64,000 bases of DNA from Duganella guangzhouensis (GTDB lineage Bacteria > Pseudomonadota > Gammaproteobacteria > Burkholderiales > Burkholderiaceae_D), in the NCBI RefSeq assembly GCF_009674535.1, contig NZ_WKJK01000003.1, positions 434,001-498,000 on the forward strand, read 5' to 3'. Under the pieces are notes generated by a model. That model saw only the letters and a program-made list of their open reading frames with translations. It had not been told where the DNA came from and did not search any database. Positions 17,015 to 24,695 of the stretch are shown here, piece after piece. Every line of letters starts with the position of its first letter. The first letter of the stretch is position 1. The position numbers were made by a program, and so were the translations under genes.

Positions 17015-17755
17015 TTAAGCGTTGGTGGAAGTCGATGACGCGGAGCGGCTGATGAACGCGACCAGCGCCGCGATCACCAGCAGGAAGGCCAGGCTGGTAT
17101 TGACCGTACCCAGACCGACACCGCCGTATTCAGGCGATTGCGACAGCAAGTCGCCCAGCGATGCGCCCAGCGGACGAGTCAGGATGTAAGCCATCCAGAA
17201 GCTCAGCACCGGATTAAGGCCGCAACGGTATGCGACGTAAGTGGCGGCGATCAGGCCACCAAAGATGAAGACGCCGACACGGAAGCCCAGTCCCAGCGCC
17301 TCGGTGGCCAGATCGCCGGCGGCCGTGCCCAGAGCGAAGGTCAGCAGAATCGCGCTCCAGTAAAACAGCTCGCGCCGCCGCGTCATGATGGTGTGAATCG
17401 ACAGCGTGCGTTCGCGCTGGTACCAGCTGGCAAACACCACGGCCAGCAACACGCCAAACACGCCGGTGCTCAGATACAGGCTGACCTCCAGCCCGTCCGT
17501 CAGCGCATCGGTGATTTGCGTGCCGACCACGCTCAGCAGCACCACGCACAGCCAGTACACCCAAGGCGTGTAGCGTGGCGCGCGCAGCTGATGCCACAGC
17601 GCCGCCAGCAGCAAGGCAACGCTGATGGCATCGGTCACCATCGCGCCCAGCCCGACATTCACTGCCAAATAATCGGCGCCGGTCTCGCCAACAGTGGTGG
17701 AAAGAATCTTGATCAGCCAGAAGCTGAGAGTGACTGCGGGAACCTTGTTCAGCAT
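17015..17755 (-). CDS. DUF347 (COG4705) four-repeat integral membrane protein
   Basis: A 246-residue membrane protein with four two-helix repeats, each having an aromatic-Trp pair and a G-x4-D motif: FW12-13 with GETGAD23-28, YW67-68 with GTQITD78-83, YW132-133 with GTAAGD143-148, and FW186-187 with GASLGD197-202. This is the canonical DUF347 family, often annotated as a membrane-anchored protein of unknown function. It is the first gene of the run down to the beta-propeller gene. A QseB/PmrA-type box lies 45-60 bases upstream. The protein at 1181-1876 is a more diverged relative. Confidence 0.9.
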   Translation of the reverse strand: MLNKVPAVTLSFWLIKILSTTVGETGADYLAVNVGLGAMVTDAISVALLLAALWHQLRAPRYTPWVYWLCVVLLSVVGTQITDALTDGLEVSLYLSTGVFGVLLAVVFASWYQRERTLSIHTIMTRRRELFYWSAILLTFALGTAAGDLATEALGLGFRVGVFIFGGLIAATYVAYRCGLNPVLSFWMAYILTRPLGASLGDLLSQSPEYGGVGLGTVNTSLAFLLVIAALVAFISRSASSTSTNA

Positions 17756-17782
17756 GGAATGCTCCTTATGACAACAGCGTCC

Positions 17783-17815
17783 ATTAAAACCGGGCCAGCA
17801 TTAACGCCGTATTAA
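17783..17815. promoter_or_regulatory. QseB/PmrA-type repeat, three ATTAA half-sites
   Basis: ATTAA at 17783-17787, 17800-17804 and 17811-17815. The last two are exactly 11 bases apart; the first is 17 bases away. It lies between the TonB receptor stop (17823) and the start of the DUF347-led operon (17755), in promoter position for the operon. Confidence 0.65.
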
Positions 17816-17822
17816 GTGGCGT

Positions 17823-19898
17823 TCACTCGTAATTGAAATCCGCGTCTTTGGATTTACGCGCGCCGCCAAAGCTGTAGGCAAAACCCAAATAGGCGATCTG
17901 GCCCATTTGCTGGCGACGGTAGACACCGCTGAATGTCGGCGTCTCATACACGCGGCGCATGCGCTGGGTGTTGAAGGCGTCGGACAAAGTAGCCACCAGC
18001 GTCCATTGCTCGTCGATCTGGCGGCGGTAGCCCAGGTTGAGTACAGTGAAAGGCAGAATGTAACCCTGCGGCGTCAGACGCTTGCCGCGATAATTCAGCC
18101 CAAGTTGCACACGGTCGCGCGCGCTCAACTGGTAATCCAGCGTGCCCTTGCCGTTGAGGCCCACATTCGAACGCTTGGCCGCATACCCCAGCGCCTGGCC
18201 GTCGATCTGGTTGTAAAAGCCGTTGCCGCTCAGGTTGTAGCTCAGCCCCGGCCAGAACTTGCCGGCGGCGCTGAACTCCAGACCGCCGGACTGGTTGCCC
18301 GGCATATTCGCCTTGGTGACCAGCACCACATCGTTGCCCAGCGGCGTCAGGACTTCGGTATCGCCATCGCGGCTGCGGCGGTAGTAAGCCGTGACGCCGT
18401 ATGAGGCGCCGCCAGCCTCGTGGCGATAGCCCAACTCCAACGCGTCGGTGACTTGCGGGCGTAGCGAGGGATTGCCTTGGCGCAGATTCTTCGGGTCCGC
18501 CGCGTTGATATAGGGATTCAAGTCTTCCGGATCCGGCTTCTTCACGCGCCGGCTGTAGCCCAGCGACAGCAGATCATTGTCGCTCAGCGTGTACAGCAGA
18601 TTCAATGTCGGGTACAGCTTGCGGTAATGCTGCGCGCTGGTGTCGCCCGATACCCGCTGCAAGCTATGGATATCCACCTGCTCAACCCGCAGGCCAGTCA
18701 GCGTTTCCAGTGCGCCGTGCTTGAATGCATAGGTACCGTAAGCGGCATTGACCGCCTGCCGGTAACGGAAGTGATTATCGGCGGCTGGGTTGGCCGTTGT
18801 CGATTCAACATCGCCCTGCGCGCTCCAGTTGTTGAAGCCGTTATGGTTGTACTCCACCTCGTAGCCCAGCTTGAGCGTCGCGGCCTCGCCGGTCGGCCGC
18901 ACATAGCTGCCGCTGAATTTTGAGATGTCATACACCTGCTGGCTGAAATCCCGCTGCAGCGCGGGATCGGCGTTGTAGGTGCGGTAATCGTACAGATTGG
19001 TTTCGACCGAATGGCTGCGCTGCAGATACAGCGACAGCGCCTCCCCCGGCAGCGCCAGCTTCTGGTCCAGGCTGAGCATGATGCCGGCATCCGTGCGCGG
19101 TCCACCGCCATCGCCAGAGCGCTGATAGGCCGGACTGCTGGCCGGAGTCGTATCCTGTTCGGAGATGCGATGTTCAGTGCGGTTGACGTAGTCCAGCGTC
19201 AGCCCCAGCGTCTGCTTGTCGTCCGGCGAGTATTTGACGGCACCCTTGCCATACCAGCGGTCATTGCTCTCATCCAGCACCTGGTGCGAGCCGGTCGGAT
19301 CTACACCGCGCGTGCCGGCCAGGCTGTCGCTGATGCGCCGCCGCTGGTCCAGGCGGTTGCCCAGCGTACCGCTGAGATCCAGGCTGCCAGCCTTGTAAGC
19401 GCCAGACAGCGCCCCGTTATGGCGGCCTTCATTGCCCAGATTCGCCAATAGCTGGCCACTGGAACCCGGCTTGCGATTCTTTTTGGTGACGATGTTGATG
19501 ATGCCGCCCGCGCCATCCGGCTTGAACTCGGCCGACGGCGAGGTGATGACTTCAATCTGCTCGATATCGGCCGCCGAAAAGCCCATCAAGGCGCCGCCGC
19601 GCGCCGCGCCCTGCATCTGGCTGGAGGGCTTGCCATCGATCAGCACCGTCACACTGGTGTCGCCACGCAAGCTGACATTGCCATCGATATCGACATCGAC
19701 GGCGGGAATATTGTTCAGCAAATCGACGGCGCTGCCGGTGCTGGCCTGGATATCGGCCTCGGCCCGATAGACCTTGCGGTCGATCTTGTTGATGACGTCC
19801 GCGCGCTTGCCGGCCACCACCACGGTGGACGGCGTATCACTCTGGGCGTGGGCAACAGTGGCGGTGACGGCCAGCGCGATGGACAGAGGAAATTTCAT
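17823..19898 (-). CDS. TonB-dependent outer-membrane receptor
   Basis: A 691-residue receptor. The signal peptide (MKFPLSIALAVTATVAHAQ) precedes a plug with the pattern STVVVAGKRADV...DLLNNIPAVDVDIDGNVSLRG, VLIDGKP and PSAEFKPDGAGGIINIVTK. The barrel belongs to the outer-membrane beta-barrel type 3 group (LSLGYSRRVKKPDPEDLNPY and similar) rather than classical siderophore receptors, and the protein ends in aromatic-rich strands. Substrate is not evident. It is divergent from the flavin operon at 20190; two QseB/PmrA-type repeats lie in the 291-base divergent region, one 54-69 bases before this start. Regulation by envelope stress is more likely than by iron, but a Fur-like box also lies in the region. 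Confidence 0.93.
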   Translation of the reverse strand: MKFPLSIALAVTATVAHAQSDTPSTVVVAGKRADVINKIDRKVYRAEADIQASTGSAVDLLNNIPAVDVDIDGNVSLRGDTSVTVLIDGKPSSQMQGAARGGALMGFSAADIEQIEVITSPSAEFKPDGAGGIINIVTKKNRKPGSSGQLLANLGNEGRHNGALSGAYKAGSLDLSGTLGNRLDQRRRISDSLAGTRGVDPTGSHQVLDESNDRWYGKGAVKYSPDDKQTLGLTLDYVNRTEHRISEQDTTPASSPAYQRSGDGGGPRTDAGIMLSLDQKLALPGEALSLYLQRSHSVETNLYDYRTYNADPALQRDFSQQVYDISKFSGSYVRPTGEAATLKLGYEVEYNHNGFNNWSAQGDVESTTANPAADNHFRYRQAVNAAYGTYAFKHGALETLTGLRVEQVDIHSLQRVSGDTSAQHYRKLYPTLNLLYTLSDNDLLSLGYSRRVKKPDPEDLNPYINAADPKNLRQGNPSLRPQVTDALELGYRHEAGGASYGVTAYYRRSRDGDTEVLTPLGNDVVLVTKANMPGNQSGGLEFSAAGKFWPGLSYNLSGNGFYNQIDGQALGYAAKRSNVGLNGKGTLDYQLSARDRVQLGLNYRGKRLTPQGYILPFTVLNLGYRRQIDEQWTLVATLSDAFNTQRMRRVYETPTFSGVYRRQQMGQIAYLGFAYSFGGARKSKDADFNYE

Positions 19899-19951
19899 GT
19901 GATGGAGGCTTTCAATGCTGGCTAATGAGAGCGCATTACATCAAGCCCATT

Positions 19952-19967
19952 ATTAACCCCACATTAA
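19952..19967. promoter_or_regulatory. QseB/PmrA-type direct repeat upstream of the TonB receptor
   Basis: ATTAA at 19952-19956 and 19963-19967, 11 bases apart, 54-69 bases upstream of the receptor start at 19898. Confidence 0.65.
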
Positions 19968-20040
19968 GTCCGCCGCCCGCGTTCACACCCCCAAACCGCG
20001 CTTACACGCTGACTTCCTTCCTCAGCGTACTAGCCGCAAC

Positions 20041-20056
20041 ATTAACCGATCATTAA
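20041..20056. promoter_or_regulatory. second QseB/PmrA-type direct repeat in the 19898/20190 divergent region
   Basis: ATTAA at 20041-20045 and 20052-20056, 11 bases apart. It is 134 bases upstream of the flavin operon start and about 89 bases from the first repeat. It could serve either direction. Confidence 0.6.
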
Positions 20057-20150
20057 AAATCCGCCTAGTGTGGCGCGACGAAAAAGAATATTTTTTTTCA
20101 TGAAAATCCATGTAAAGACAGCTCCACGGCAGCCGGTTGATTAACTATGA

Positions 20151-20171
20151 TGCGAATCGTTCTCGTTCGCA
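20151..20171. promoter_or_regulatory. Fur-like operator upstream of the flavin/heme operon
   Basis: A symmetric element with 6-base arms TGCGAA and TTCGCA around the 9-base core TCGTTCTCG, ending 18 bases before the ATG at 20190. The GCGAAT...ATTCGC style resembles Fur boxes of betaproteobacteria. It matches the enterobacterial 19-mer at only about half of positions, so it is a candidate. Confidence 0.5.
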
Positions 20172-20189
20172 ATTAATCATAAGGAAGCC

Positions 20190-21107
20190 ATGAAAAGCAT
20201 TCAATCCGCTCCATTTTTACGCACCACGATGGCAGCCGCGCTACTGCTGGCCAGCGTGACCAGCCAGGCCGGCGAAAGCGCGTTTGGCTGGCTGCAAACG
20301 CTCGATCTGCAACCCAAGGGCAGCTGGGAATTCGAGCAGAAAGCCGACATCACCCACCGCCAATCGGCCGGCAGCTACAACCTGGGCCAGTATCGCTCCG
20401 AGATTGAATACGGCCTGACCAACGACATCCAGGTGGCCGGCTATATGAACGTAATTTCCGTCAATGCCAACAACAACTACCTGAATCCGGAAACCTGCGA
20501 CACCACGCCGCGCTGCACCGCCGGCTTTGGCGTGCCGGGTAACCGCAATCCAACCGCCGCCTACAACCACACCGCTGTGGATGGCGCCTCGGCGGAGCTG
20601 ATCTGGCGTATCACCAACCCGGTCACCTCGCCGGTCGGCGTCGGCCTGTACATCGAGCCGACGCTCGGTCATCTGGAAGATGAACTGGAAACCCGCCTGC
20701 TCCTGCAAAGCAATTTCATGGATGACCGCCTGATCGTCGCCGTCAACTTCCTGTCCGAACTGGAAAAGGAAAAGTACGACACCGATATCATCCGCAACAG
20801 CATGTTCGATATTCTTTATGGCGTCAGCTACCGCTTCGCACCGAGCTGGACCGCCGGCATCGAAGGCCGCCGCCACACCGACTACGACGGCTACCTGTAC
20901 AACTCGCACAGCCAGACCGCCCACTTCATCGGCCCGACCGTGCACTACGCGGCGCAGAACTGGTGGGTCACCACCACCTGGCGCCATCAGCTGAGCGGTC
21001 ATTGCTTCAACGATGGCACGGCGGATTGCTGGAACGGCTATGTCTCGGATAACCATGGCCGCGACCAGTTGATGATCAAAGTGGGCATTCCTTTCGGTTC
21101 GCACTAA
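20190..21107 (+). CDS. DUF6662-type outer-membrane beta-barrel protein
   Basis: A 305-residue exported protein with signal peptide MKSIQSAPFLRTTMAAALLLASVTSQAG (cleavage near residue 27). The mature protein alternates polar and aromatic residues as in beta strands (GSWEFEQKADITHRQ, YRSEIEYGLTNDIQVAGYMN, TAGIEGRRHTDYDGYLY). It resembles the DUF6662 family, found beside FMN-binding and ApbE proteins. The two cysteine pairs (ETCDTTPRC and HCFNDGTADC) could be disulphides. It is first in a tight operon; the next gene starts 2 bases after its stop. I infer an outer-membrane partner for periplasmic electron transfer or uptake; no direct evidence. Confidence 0.7.
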   Translation: MKSIQSAPFLRTTMAAALLLASVTSQAGESAFGWLQTLDLQPKGSWEFEQKADITHRQSAGSYNLGQYRSEIEYGLTNDIQVAGYMNVISVNANNNYLNPETCDTTPRCTAGFGVPGNRNPTAAYNHTAVDGASAELIWRITNPVTSPVGVGLYIEPTLGHLEDELETRLLLQSNFMDDRLIVAVNFLSELEKEKYDTDIIRNSMFDILYGVSYRFAPSWTAGIEGRRHTDYDGYLYNSHSQTAHFIGPTVHYAAQNWWVTTTWRHQLSGHCFNDGTADCWNGYVSDNHGRDQLMIKVGIPFGSH

Positions 21108-21109
21108 TC

Positions 21110-21655
21110 ATGGCCATGTCATTTGTTCCCGCCGGCGCGCTGACACTGGCCGCGCTCAGCGCGGCCGCCGTGCCGGTGCTGGCGCATGCCAAGACCTATG
21201 CCACCGTGGCCGCCGCCCAGCAAGCCATGTTCGGCACCGCCAGCATGACGCCGGTACGGGTGTTGCTGACCGCCGAGCAGCAGGCCAAGCTGCGCGAAGC
21301 GTCCAGCGTCAGCCTGCCGTTCCAGGGCGACCGCGTCTGGAAGACCGGCGATGGCGGCTGGTTTGTGGTCGATGAAGTGGTCGGCAAGCACGAGATGATT
21401 ACCTATGCGGTGGGCATCGACGCGGCGGGCGCTGTCCGCCAGATCGCCGTGCTGGAATACCAGGAGTCGTACGGCAGTGAAGTGGCCGACGCCAAATGGC
21501 GCCAGCAGTTCGTCGGCAAGACCGCCGCTTCGCCGCTGAAGCTTGAACGCGACATTGAAAACCTGGCCGGCGCCACGCTGTCCGCCAAGCACCTGACAGA
21601 TGGCGTCAAGCGCGTCATGACGATGTACGAACTGGTGCTCCGGCATGGCAAGTGA
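21110..21655 (+). CDS. periplasmic FMN-binding domain protein (covalent flavin carrier)
   Basis: A 181-residue protein with a signal peptide (cleavage near AHAK, residue 26-28) and an FMN-binding domain. The C-terminal motif DIENLAGATLSAKHLTDGVKR matches the ApbE flavinylation site ([DE]xx[ST]GA[ST]-like), with Thr156 the likely covalent FMN attachment residue. The element HEMITYAVGIDAAGAVRQIAVLEYQESYG is typical of this domain. The ApbE gene overlaps its 3' end by 11 bases, a natural enzyme-substrate pair. The carrier probably passes electrons between the membrane protein at 22487 and a periplasmic acceptor. Confidence 0.88.
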   Translation: MAMSFVPAGALTLAALSAAAVPVLAHAKTYATVAAAQQAMFGTASMTPVRVLLTAEQQAKLREASSVSLPFQGDRVWKTGDGGWFVVDEVVGKHEMITYAVGIDAAGAVRQIAVLEYQESYGSEVADAKWRQQFVGKTAASPLKLERDIENLAGATLSAKHLTDGVKRVMTMYELVLRHGK

Positions 21656-22490
21656 GACGATGCGGTTTTGTCGTCCTCTGCTCGGCACGCTGGTCGAGCT
21701 GACCGTCCACGGCGCGGATGCCGTGGCGGCCGCCGAAGCTGCCGAAGCTGCCTATGCGGCGGTGGCGCGCGTGGCGACGCTGATGTCGTTCCACGATGCC
21801 GGCAGTGAGCTGTCCGCCATCAACCGCGCCGGGGCCGGCGAGCTGTTGCGCATCGATTCGTGGACCTATGAAGTGCTGTCGCTGGCCCGTGCGGTGTACG
21901 AGGCCAGCGGCGGTGCTTTCGATTGCGCGATCGGCGCCCGGCTGCAGGAATGGCAGATGCTGCCGCACCACCCCGATGCGCCGCCCCGGCCATGGAGCCA
22001 CAGAGGCGACCTGTCGCAACTGGAACTGCTGGGCGATGACACCATCATGGTGCATCGTCCACTATGCCTGGACCTCGGCGGCATCGCCAAAGGCTACGCT
22101 GTCGACCAGGCGATCGAAGCGCTGGCATCGCATGGTGTCACGCATGCCGTCGTCAACGCCGGCGGCGATCTGCGCGTATTGGGAGATGCTCCGGAAGAAA
22201 TCCACATCCGCAATCCACAGCAAGCGCAGCATCTGCTTTACCTAGGCACGCTGGCCGATGGCGCCATGGCCACCTCGGCGCCCTACTTTTCACGCACCAC
22301 CGACGGCACGGACCAGCGCTGCGCTTTGGTCCATCCGCACACCGGCGATGCCCTGAACCGCATCGCCAGCTACACCGTGCTAGCGCCCACATGCGCGCTG
22401 GCCGATGCGCTGACCAAGGCGCTGGCGGTCGACGCCAATCCTACCGCCCCCTATTTTTCCCAATTCAACGCTACTGCAATTCTGTTATGA
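21645..22490 (+). CDS. apbE: FAD:protein FMN transferase
   Basis: A 281-residue ApbE enzyme. It moves FMN from FAD to a Ser/Thr of target proteins, using Mg2+. Visible motifs: MRFCRPLLGTLVEL at the N-terminus, AYAAVARVATLMSFHDAGSELSAINR, and the substrate-binding segment LDLGGIAKGYAVDQAIEAL with HAVVNAGGDLRVLG. No clear signal peptide is seen, whereas many ApbE proteins are exported, so the compartment is uncertain. It overlaps the FMN-binding protein gene by 11 bases and the next gene by 4 (ATGA). The target is almost certainly Thr156 of the upstream protein. Confidence 0.92.
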   Translation: MASETMRFCRPLLGTLVELTVHGADAVAAAEAAEAAYAAVARVATLMSFHDAGSELSAINRAGAGELLRIDSWTYEVLSLARAVYEASGGAFDCAIGARLQEWQMLPHHPDAPPRPWSHRGDLSQLELLGDDTIMVHRPLCLDLGGIAKGYAVDQAIEALASHGVTHAVVNAGGDLRVLGDAPEEIHIRNPQQAQHLLYLGTLADGAMATSAPYFSRTTDGTDQRCALVHPHTGDALNRIASYTVLAPTCALADALTKALAVDANPTAPYFSQFNATAILL

Positions 22491-22921
22491 ACCACCCACA
22501 CTCCTTCCCTCCTCGCCGCATCGGCCGCATGGCGCGCTGGCACCGGCTGACCACTTACACGCTGCTGGCGCTATGCGCGCTGAGCGGGCTGGCCTGGTTC
22601 GTCGGACTGGATCTGCTGGATTTACCGCCACCACGTTTGCGTCTGTGCTGGGTGCTGCACGGCATCACCGCCCTCGCCGCCACGCTGGCGATAGGCGCCG
22701 CTGTGCCACAGCACGCGCTGATGACCTGGCGCGCGCACCGCAACCGCACGGCCGGCGCCGTGCTGGGCGCGACACTGGCGCTGGTGGTGCTGAGCGCCCT
22801 GTGTCTGCAATACGGACTGGAAGATTGGCACGACGCCGGACACTGGGTGCACGTCGCCGTCGGGATAGCCGTGGGGATAGTGTTCCCCTGGCATATTTGG
22901 TGGGCACGCAGCCGAAGCTGA
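22487..22921 (+). CDS. four-helix membrane protein, probable b-type cytochrome-like partner
   Basis: A 144-residue membrane protein with four helices (about 21-40, 52-72, 88-108 and 117-138). Histidines lie at membrane-edge positions: H19, H58, H119, H122 and H136. This pattern resembles PepSY-associated, DUF4405 or cytochrome b561-like membrane proteins that hold two haems. The gene overlaps apbE by 4 bases (ATGA), so translation is coupled. I infer that it passes quinol or cytoplasmic electrons to the flavinylated protein. No CxxCH motif is present, so c-type haem is excluded. Its stop lies immediately beside the stop of the convergent decarboxylase gene. Confidence 0.7.
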   Translation: MNHPHSFPPRRIGRMARWHRLTTYTLLALCALSGLAWFVGLDLLDLPPPRLRLCWVLHGITALAATLAIGAAVPQHALMTWRAHRNRTAGAVLGATLALVVLSALCLQYGLEDWHDAGHWVHVAVGIAVGIVFPWHIWWARSRS

Positions 22922-23962
22922 TTACTCCATCAGCGCCTGGGCGGCGGCCACCTGGCCCTGGTAGGCGTCGAAGATTTTCTTCAGCGCTTCTGCCATGGTG
23001 GTGGTTGGCTTCCAGTCCAGCTCTTCGCAGGTATTGGTGATTTTCGGCACGCGGTTCTGCACGTCCTGATAGCCCGCGCCATAGTAGGCGCCCGAGGTGG
23101 TCTCAACGATCTGAACCTTGGCGGCGCCTTCGGCGTACTCAGGATATTGCGGCGCCAGTGCCAGCATCATATTGGCCAGTTCGCGGATCGAGTAGTTGTT
23201 GACCGGGTTGCCGATGTTGTAGATCTTGCCGGTGGCGGCCCAGTTCTTGTTCTCGATGATTTTCATCAGCGCGTCGATGCCGTCGTCGATGTCGGTGAAA
23301 GCGCGCTTTTGGTGGCCGCCATCAACCAGCGAAATATTCTCGCCGCGCACGATGTGGCCGAAGAACTGGGTCACCACGCGCGACGAGCCTTCTTTCGGCG
23401 TATGGATCGAATCCAGGCCGGCGCCGATCCAGTTGAATGGACGGAACAGCGTGAAGTTCAGGCCTTCCATGCCGTAGCCCCAGATCACGCGGTCCATCAG
23501 CTGCTTGGCGTTGGAGTAGATCCAGCGCGGCTTGTTGATCGGGCCGCAGATCAGCTCGGAGTTCTCCGGATCGAACTCTTCGTCGTGGCACATGCCATAC
23601 ACTTCCGAGGTCGATGGGAACACCAGGTGCTTGCCGTACTTGGCGGCCGAACGCACGATCGGCAGATTGGCTTCGAAGTCCAGCTCGAACACGCGCAGCG
23701 GCGCTTTGACGTAAGTCGACGGGGTCGCGATCGCCACCAGCGGCAGGATCACGTCGCACTTCTTGACATGATAATCGACCCATTCCTTGTTGATGGTGAT
23801 GTCACCTTCAAAGAAATGCATGCGCTCATGCGTGATCAGGTCAGTGATACGGTCGGTGCTCATGTCCATGCCGTACACTTGCCAGTCGGTCGTTTCCAGG
23901 ATGCGCTTGGAGAGGTGGTGACCGATAAAACCATTCACGCCAAGGATAAGTACTTTCTTCAT
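22922..23962 (-). CDS. UDP-glucuronate decarboxylase / ArnA dehydrogenase-domain-like SDR enzyme
   Basis: A 346-residue extended short-chain dehydrogenase. NAD-binding motif GVNGFIGHHL (residues 8-17), catalytic STSEVYG and Y-x3-K in WIYSNAKQLMDR. It is close to the C-terminal domain of ArnA, which oxidatively decarboxylates UDP-glucuronate to UDP-4-keto-pentose for lipid A aminoarabinose; standalone relatives also make UDP-xylose. The formyltransferase half of ArnA is absent. The start at 23962 (MKKVLILG) has no obvious Shine-Dalgarno sequence. A QseB/PmrA-type box lies only 24-39 bases upstream, implying a very short leader. The lipid A role is inferred from homology and from the ArnT-like gene at 30592. 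Confidence 0.85.
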   Translation of the reverse strand: MKKVLILGVNGFIGHHLSKRILETTDWQVYGMDMSTDRITDLITHERMHFFEGDITINKEWVDYHVKKCDVILPLVAIATPSTYVKAPLRVFELDFEANLPIVRSAAKYGKHLVFPSTSEVYGMCHDEEFDPENSELICGPINKPRWIYSNAKQLMDRVIWGYGMEGLNFTLFRPFNWIGAGLDSIHTPKEGSSRVVTQFFGHIVRGENISLVDGGHQKRAFTDIDDGIDALMKIIENKNWAATGKIYNIGNPVNNYSIRELANMMLALAPQYPEYAEGAAKVQIVETTSGAYYGAGYQDVQNRVPKITNTCEELDWKPTTTMAEALKKIFDAYQGQVAAAQALME

Positions 23963-23985
23963 CGCCGCATGATGCCAGAGCAATC

Positions 23986-24001
23986 ATTAACAGCGCATTA
24001 A
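23986..24001. promoter_or_regulatory. QseB/PmrA-type direct repeat upstream of the ArnA-like gene
   Basis: ATTAA at 23986-23990 and 23997-24001, 11 bases apart, between the piuC stop (24009) and the decarboxylase start (23962). Confidence 0.65.
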
Positions 24002-24008
24002 AAACGTC

Positions 24009-24695
24009 CTAACTGTCCGCCCACTGCCGCAGCAGATTGTGATAAACGCCGGTCAGCCCCAGCAAGGCGGCGCGGGCTTCCGCCGTGGCCGCCGGCTCGG
24101 CGCGCAATTGCATCAGATTGCGGTCCATCTCGAACAGCAGATCGCGCTGCTCGGCGCTGCGCACCATGCTTTCGATCCAGAAGAAGCACGCCTGGCGGGC
24201 GCCGGCTTCGATCGGTTTGACCCGGTGCACGCGATTGGCCGGATACAGCACCATGTCGCCCGCCGCCAGCTTGACCACTTCATCGCGCCAGGCGTCGGCG
24301 ATGACCAGCTCGCCGCCGCTATAGCTATCGGGTTCGCTCAAAAACAGCGTGCAGGACAAGTCGCCGCGCACCCGCTCGCCACCGCTGTAACGCAAGGCCA
24401 CATCCACATGGTCATCCAGATAATCGCCCGCCTCATACCAGCTGAACAAAGGCGGACTGATCTTGCCTGGCAAGGCGGCGGAGAAGAACAGCTGATTGCG
24501 ACGCAGCGCGGACAGCACGATTTGCTGTGCCTGCTGACAGGCCGCACCCTGCTCCGGAAGTTGGCGGTTACGCTTCAGGTCGGCCGATTGCGTGCCCGAG
24601 GTCAGGCGGCCGTCGACCCACTCGGCAGCCGCCAGGATGTTGCGGACCGCCGCGACCTCATCATCGGTCAACACCGATTTCAAATGCAGCATCAT
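24009..24695 (-). CDS. piuC: PKHD-type Fe(II)/2-oxoglutarate hydroxylase (PiuC/YbiX)
   Basis: A 228-residue cytoplasmic dioxygenase of the family encoded beside Fiu/PiuA catecholate receptors. The iron triad is visible: HVD (in YLDDHVDVALRYSGG) and the distal His of PANRVHRVKP, with a downstream Arg (GARQACFF) for 2-oxoglutarate. The start at 24695 has AGGAG 8 bases upstream and overlaps the Sel1 gene by ATGA. It closes the three-gene set receptor-Sel1-hydroxylase, as at the Pseudomonas piuA locus in a different order. Loss of this group affects uptake of catechol-type siderophore antibiotics in other genera. Confidence 0.9.
   Translation of the reverse strand: MMLHLKSVLTDDEVAAVRNILAAAEWVDGRLTSGTQSADLKRNRQLPEQGAACQQAQQIVLSALRRNQLFFSAALPGKISPPLFSWYEAGDYLDDHVDVALRYSGGERVRGDLSCTLFLSEPDSYSGGELVIADAWRDEVVKLAAGDMVLYPANRVHRVKPIEAGARQACFFWIESMVRSAEQRDLLFEMDRNLMQLRAEPAATAEARAALLGLTGVYHNLLRQWADS

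Noticed and set aside
20171..20180. ATTAA sequences near 20131 and 20173 as extra QseB-type half-sites
   Set aside because: Neither has a partner at 11 bases, so they do not fit the repeat.
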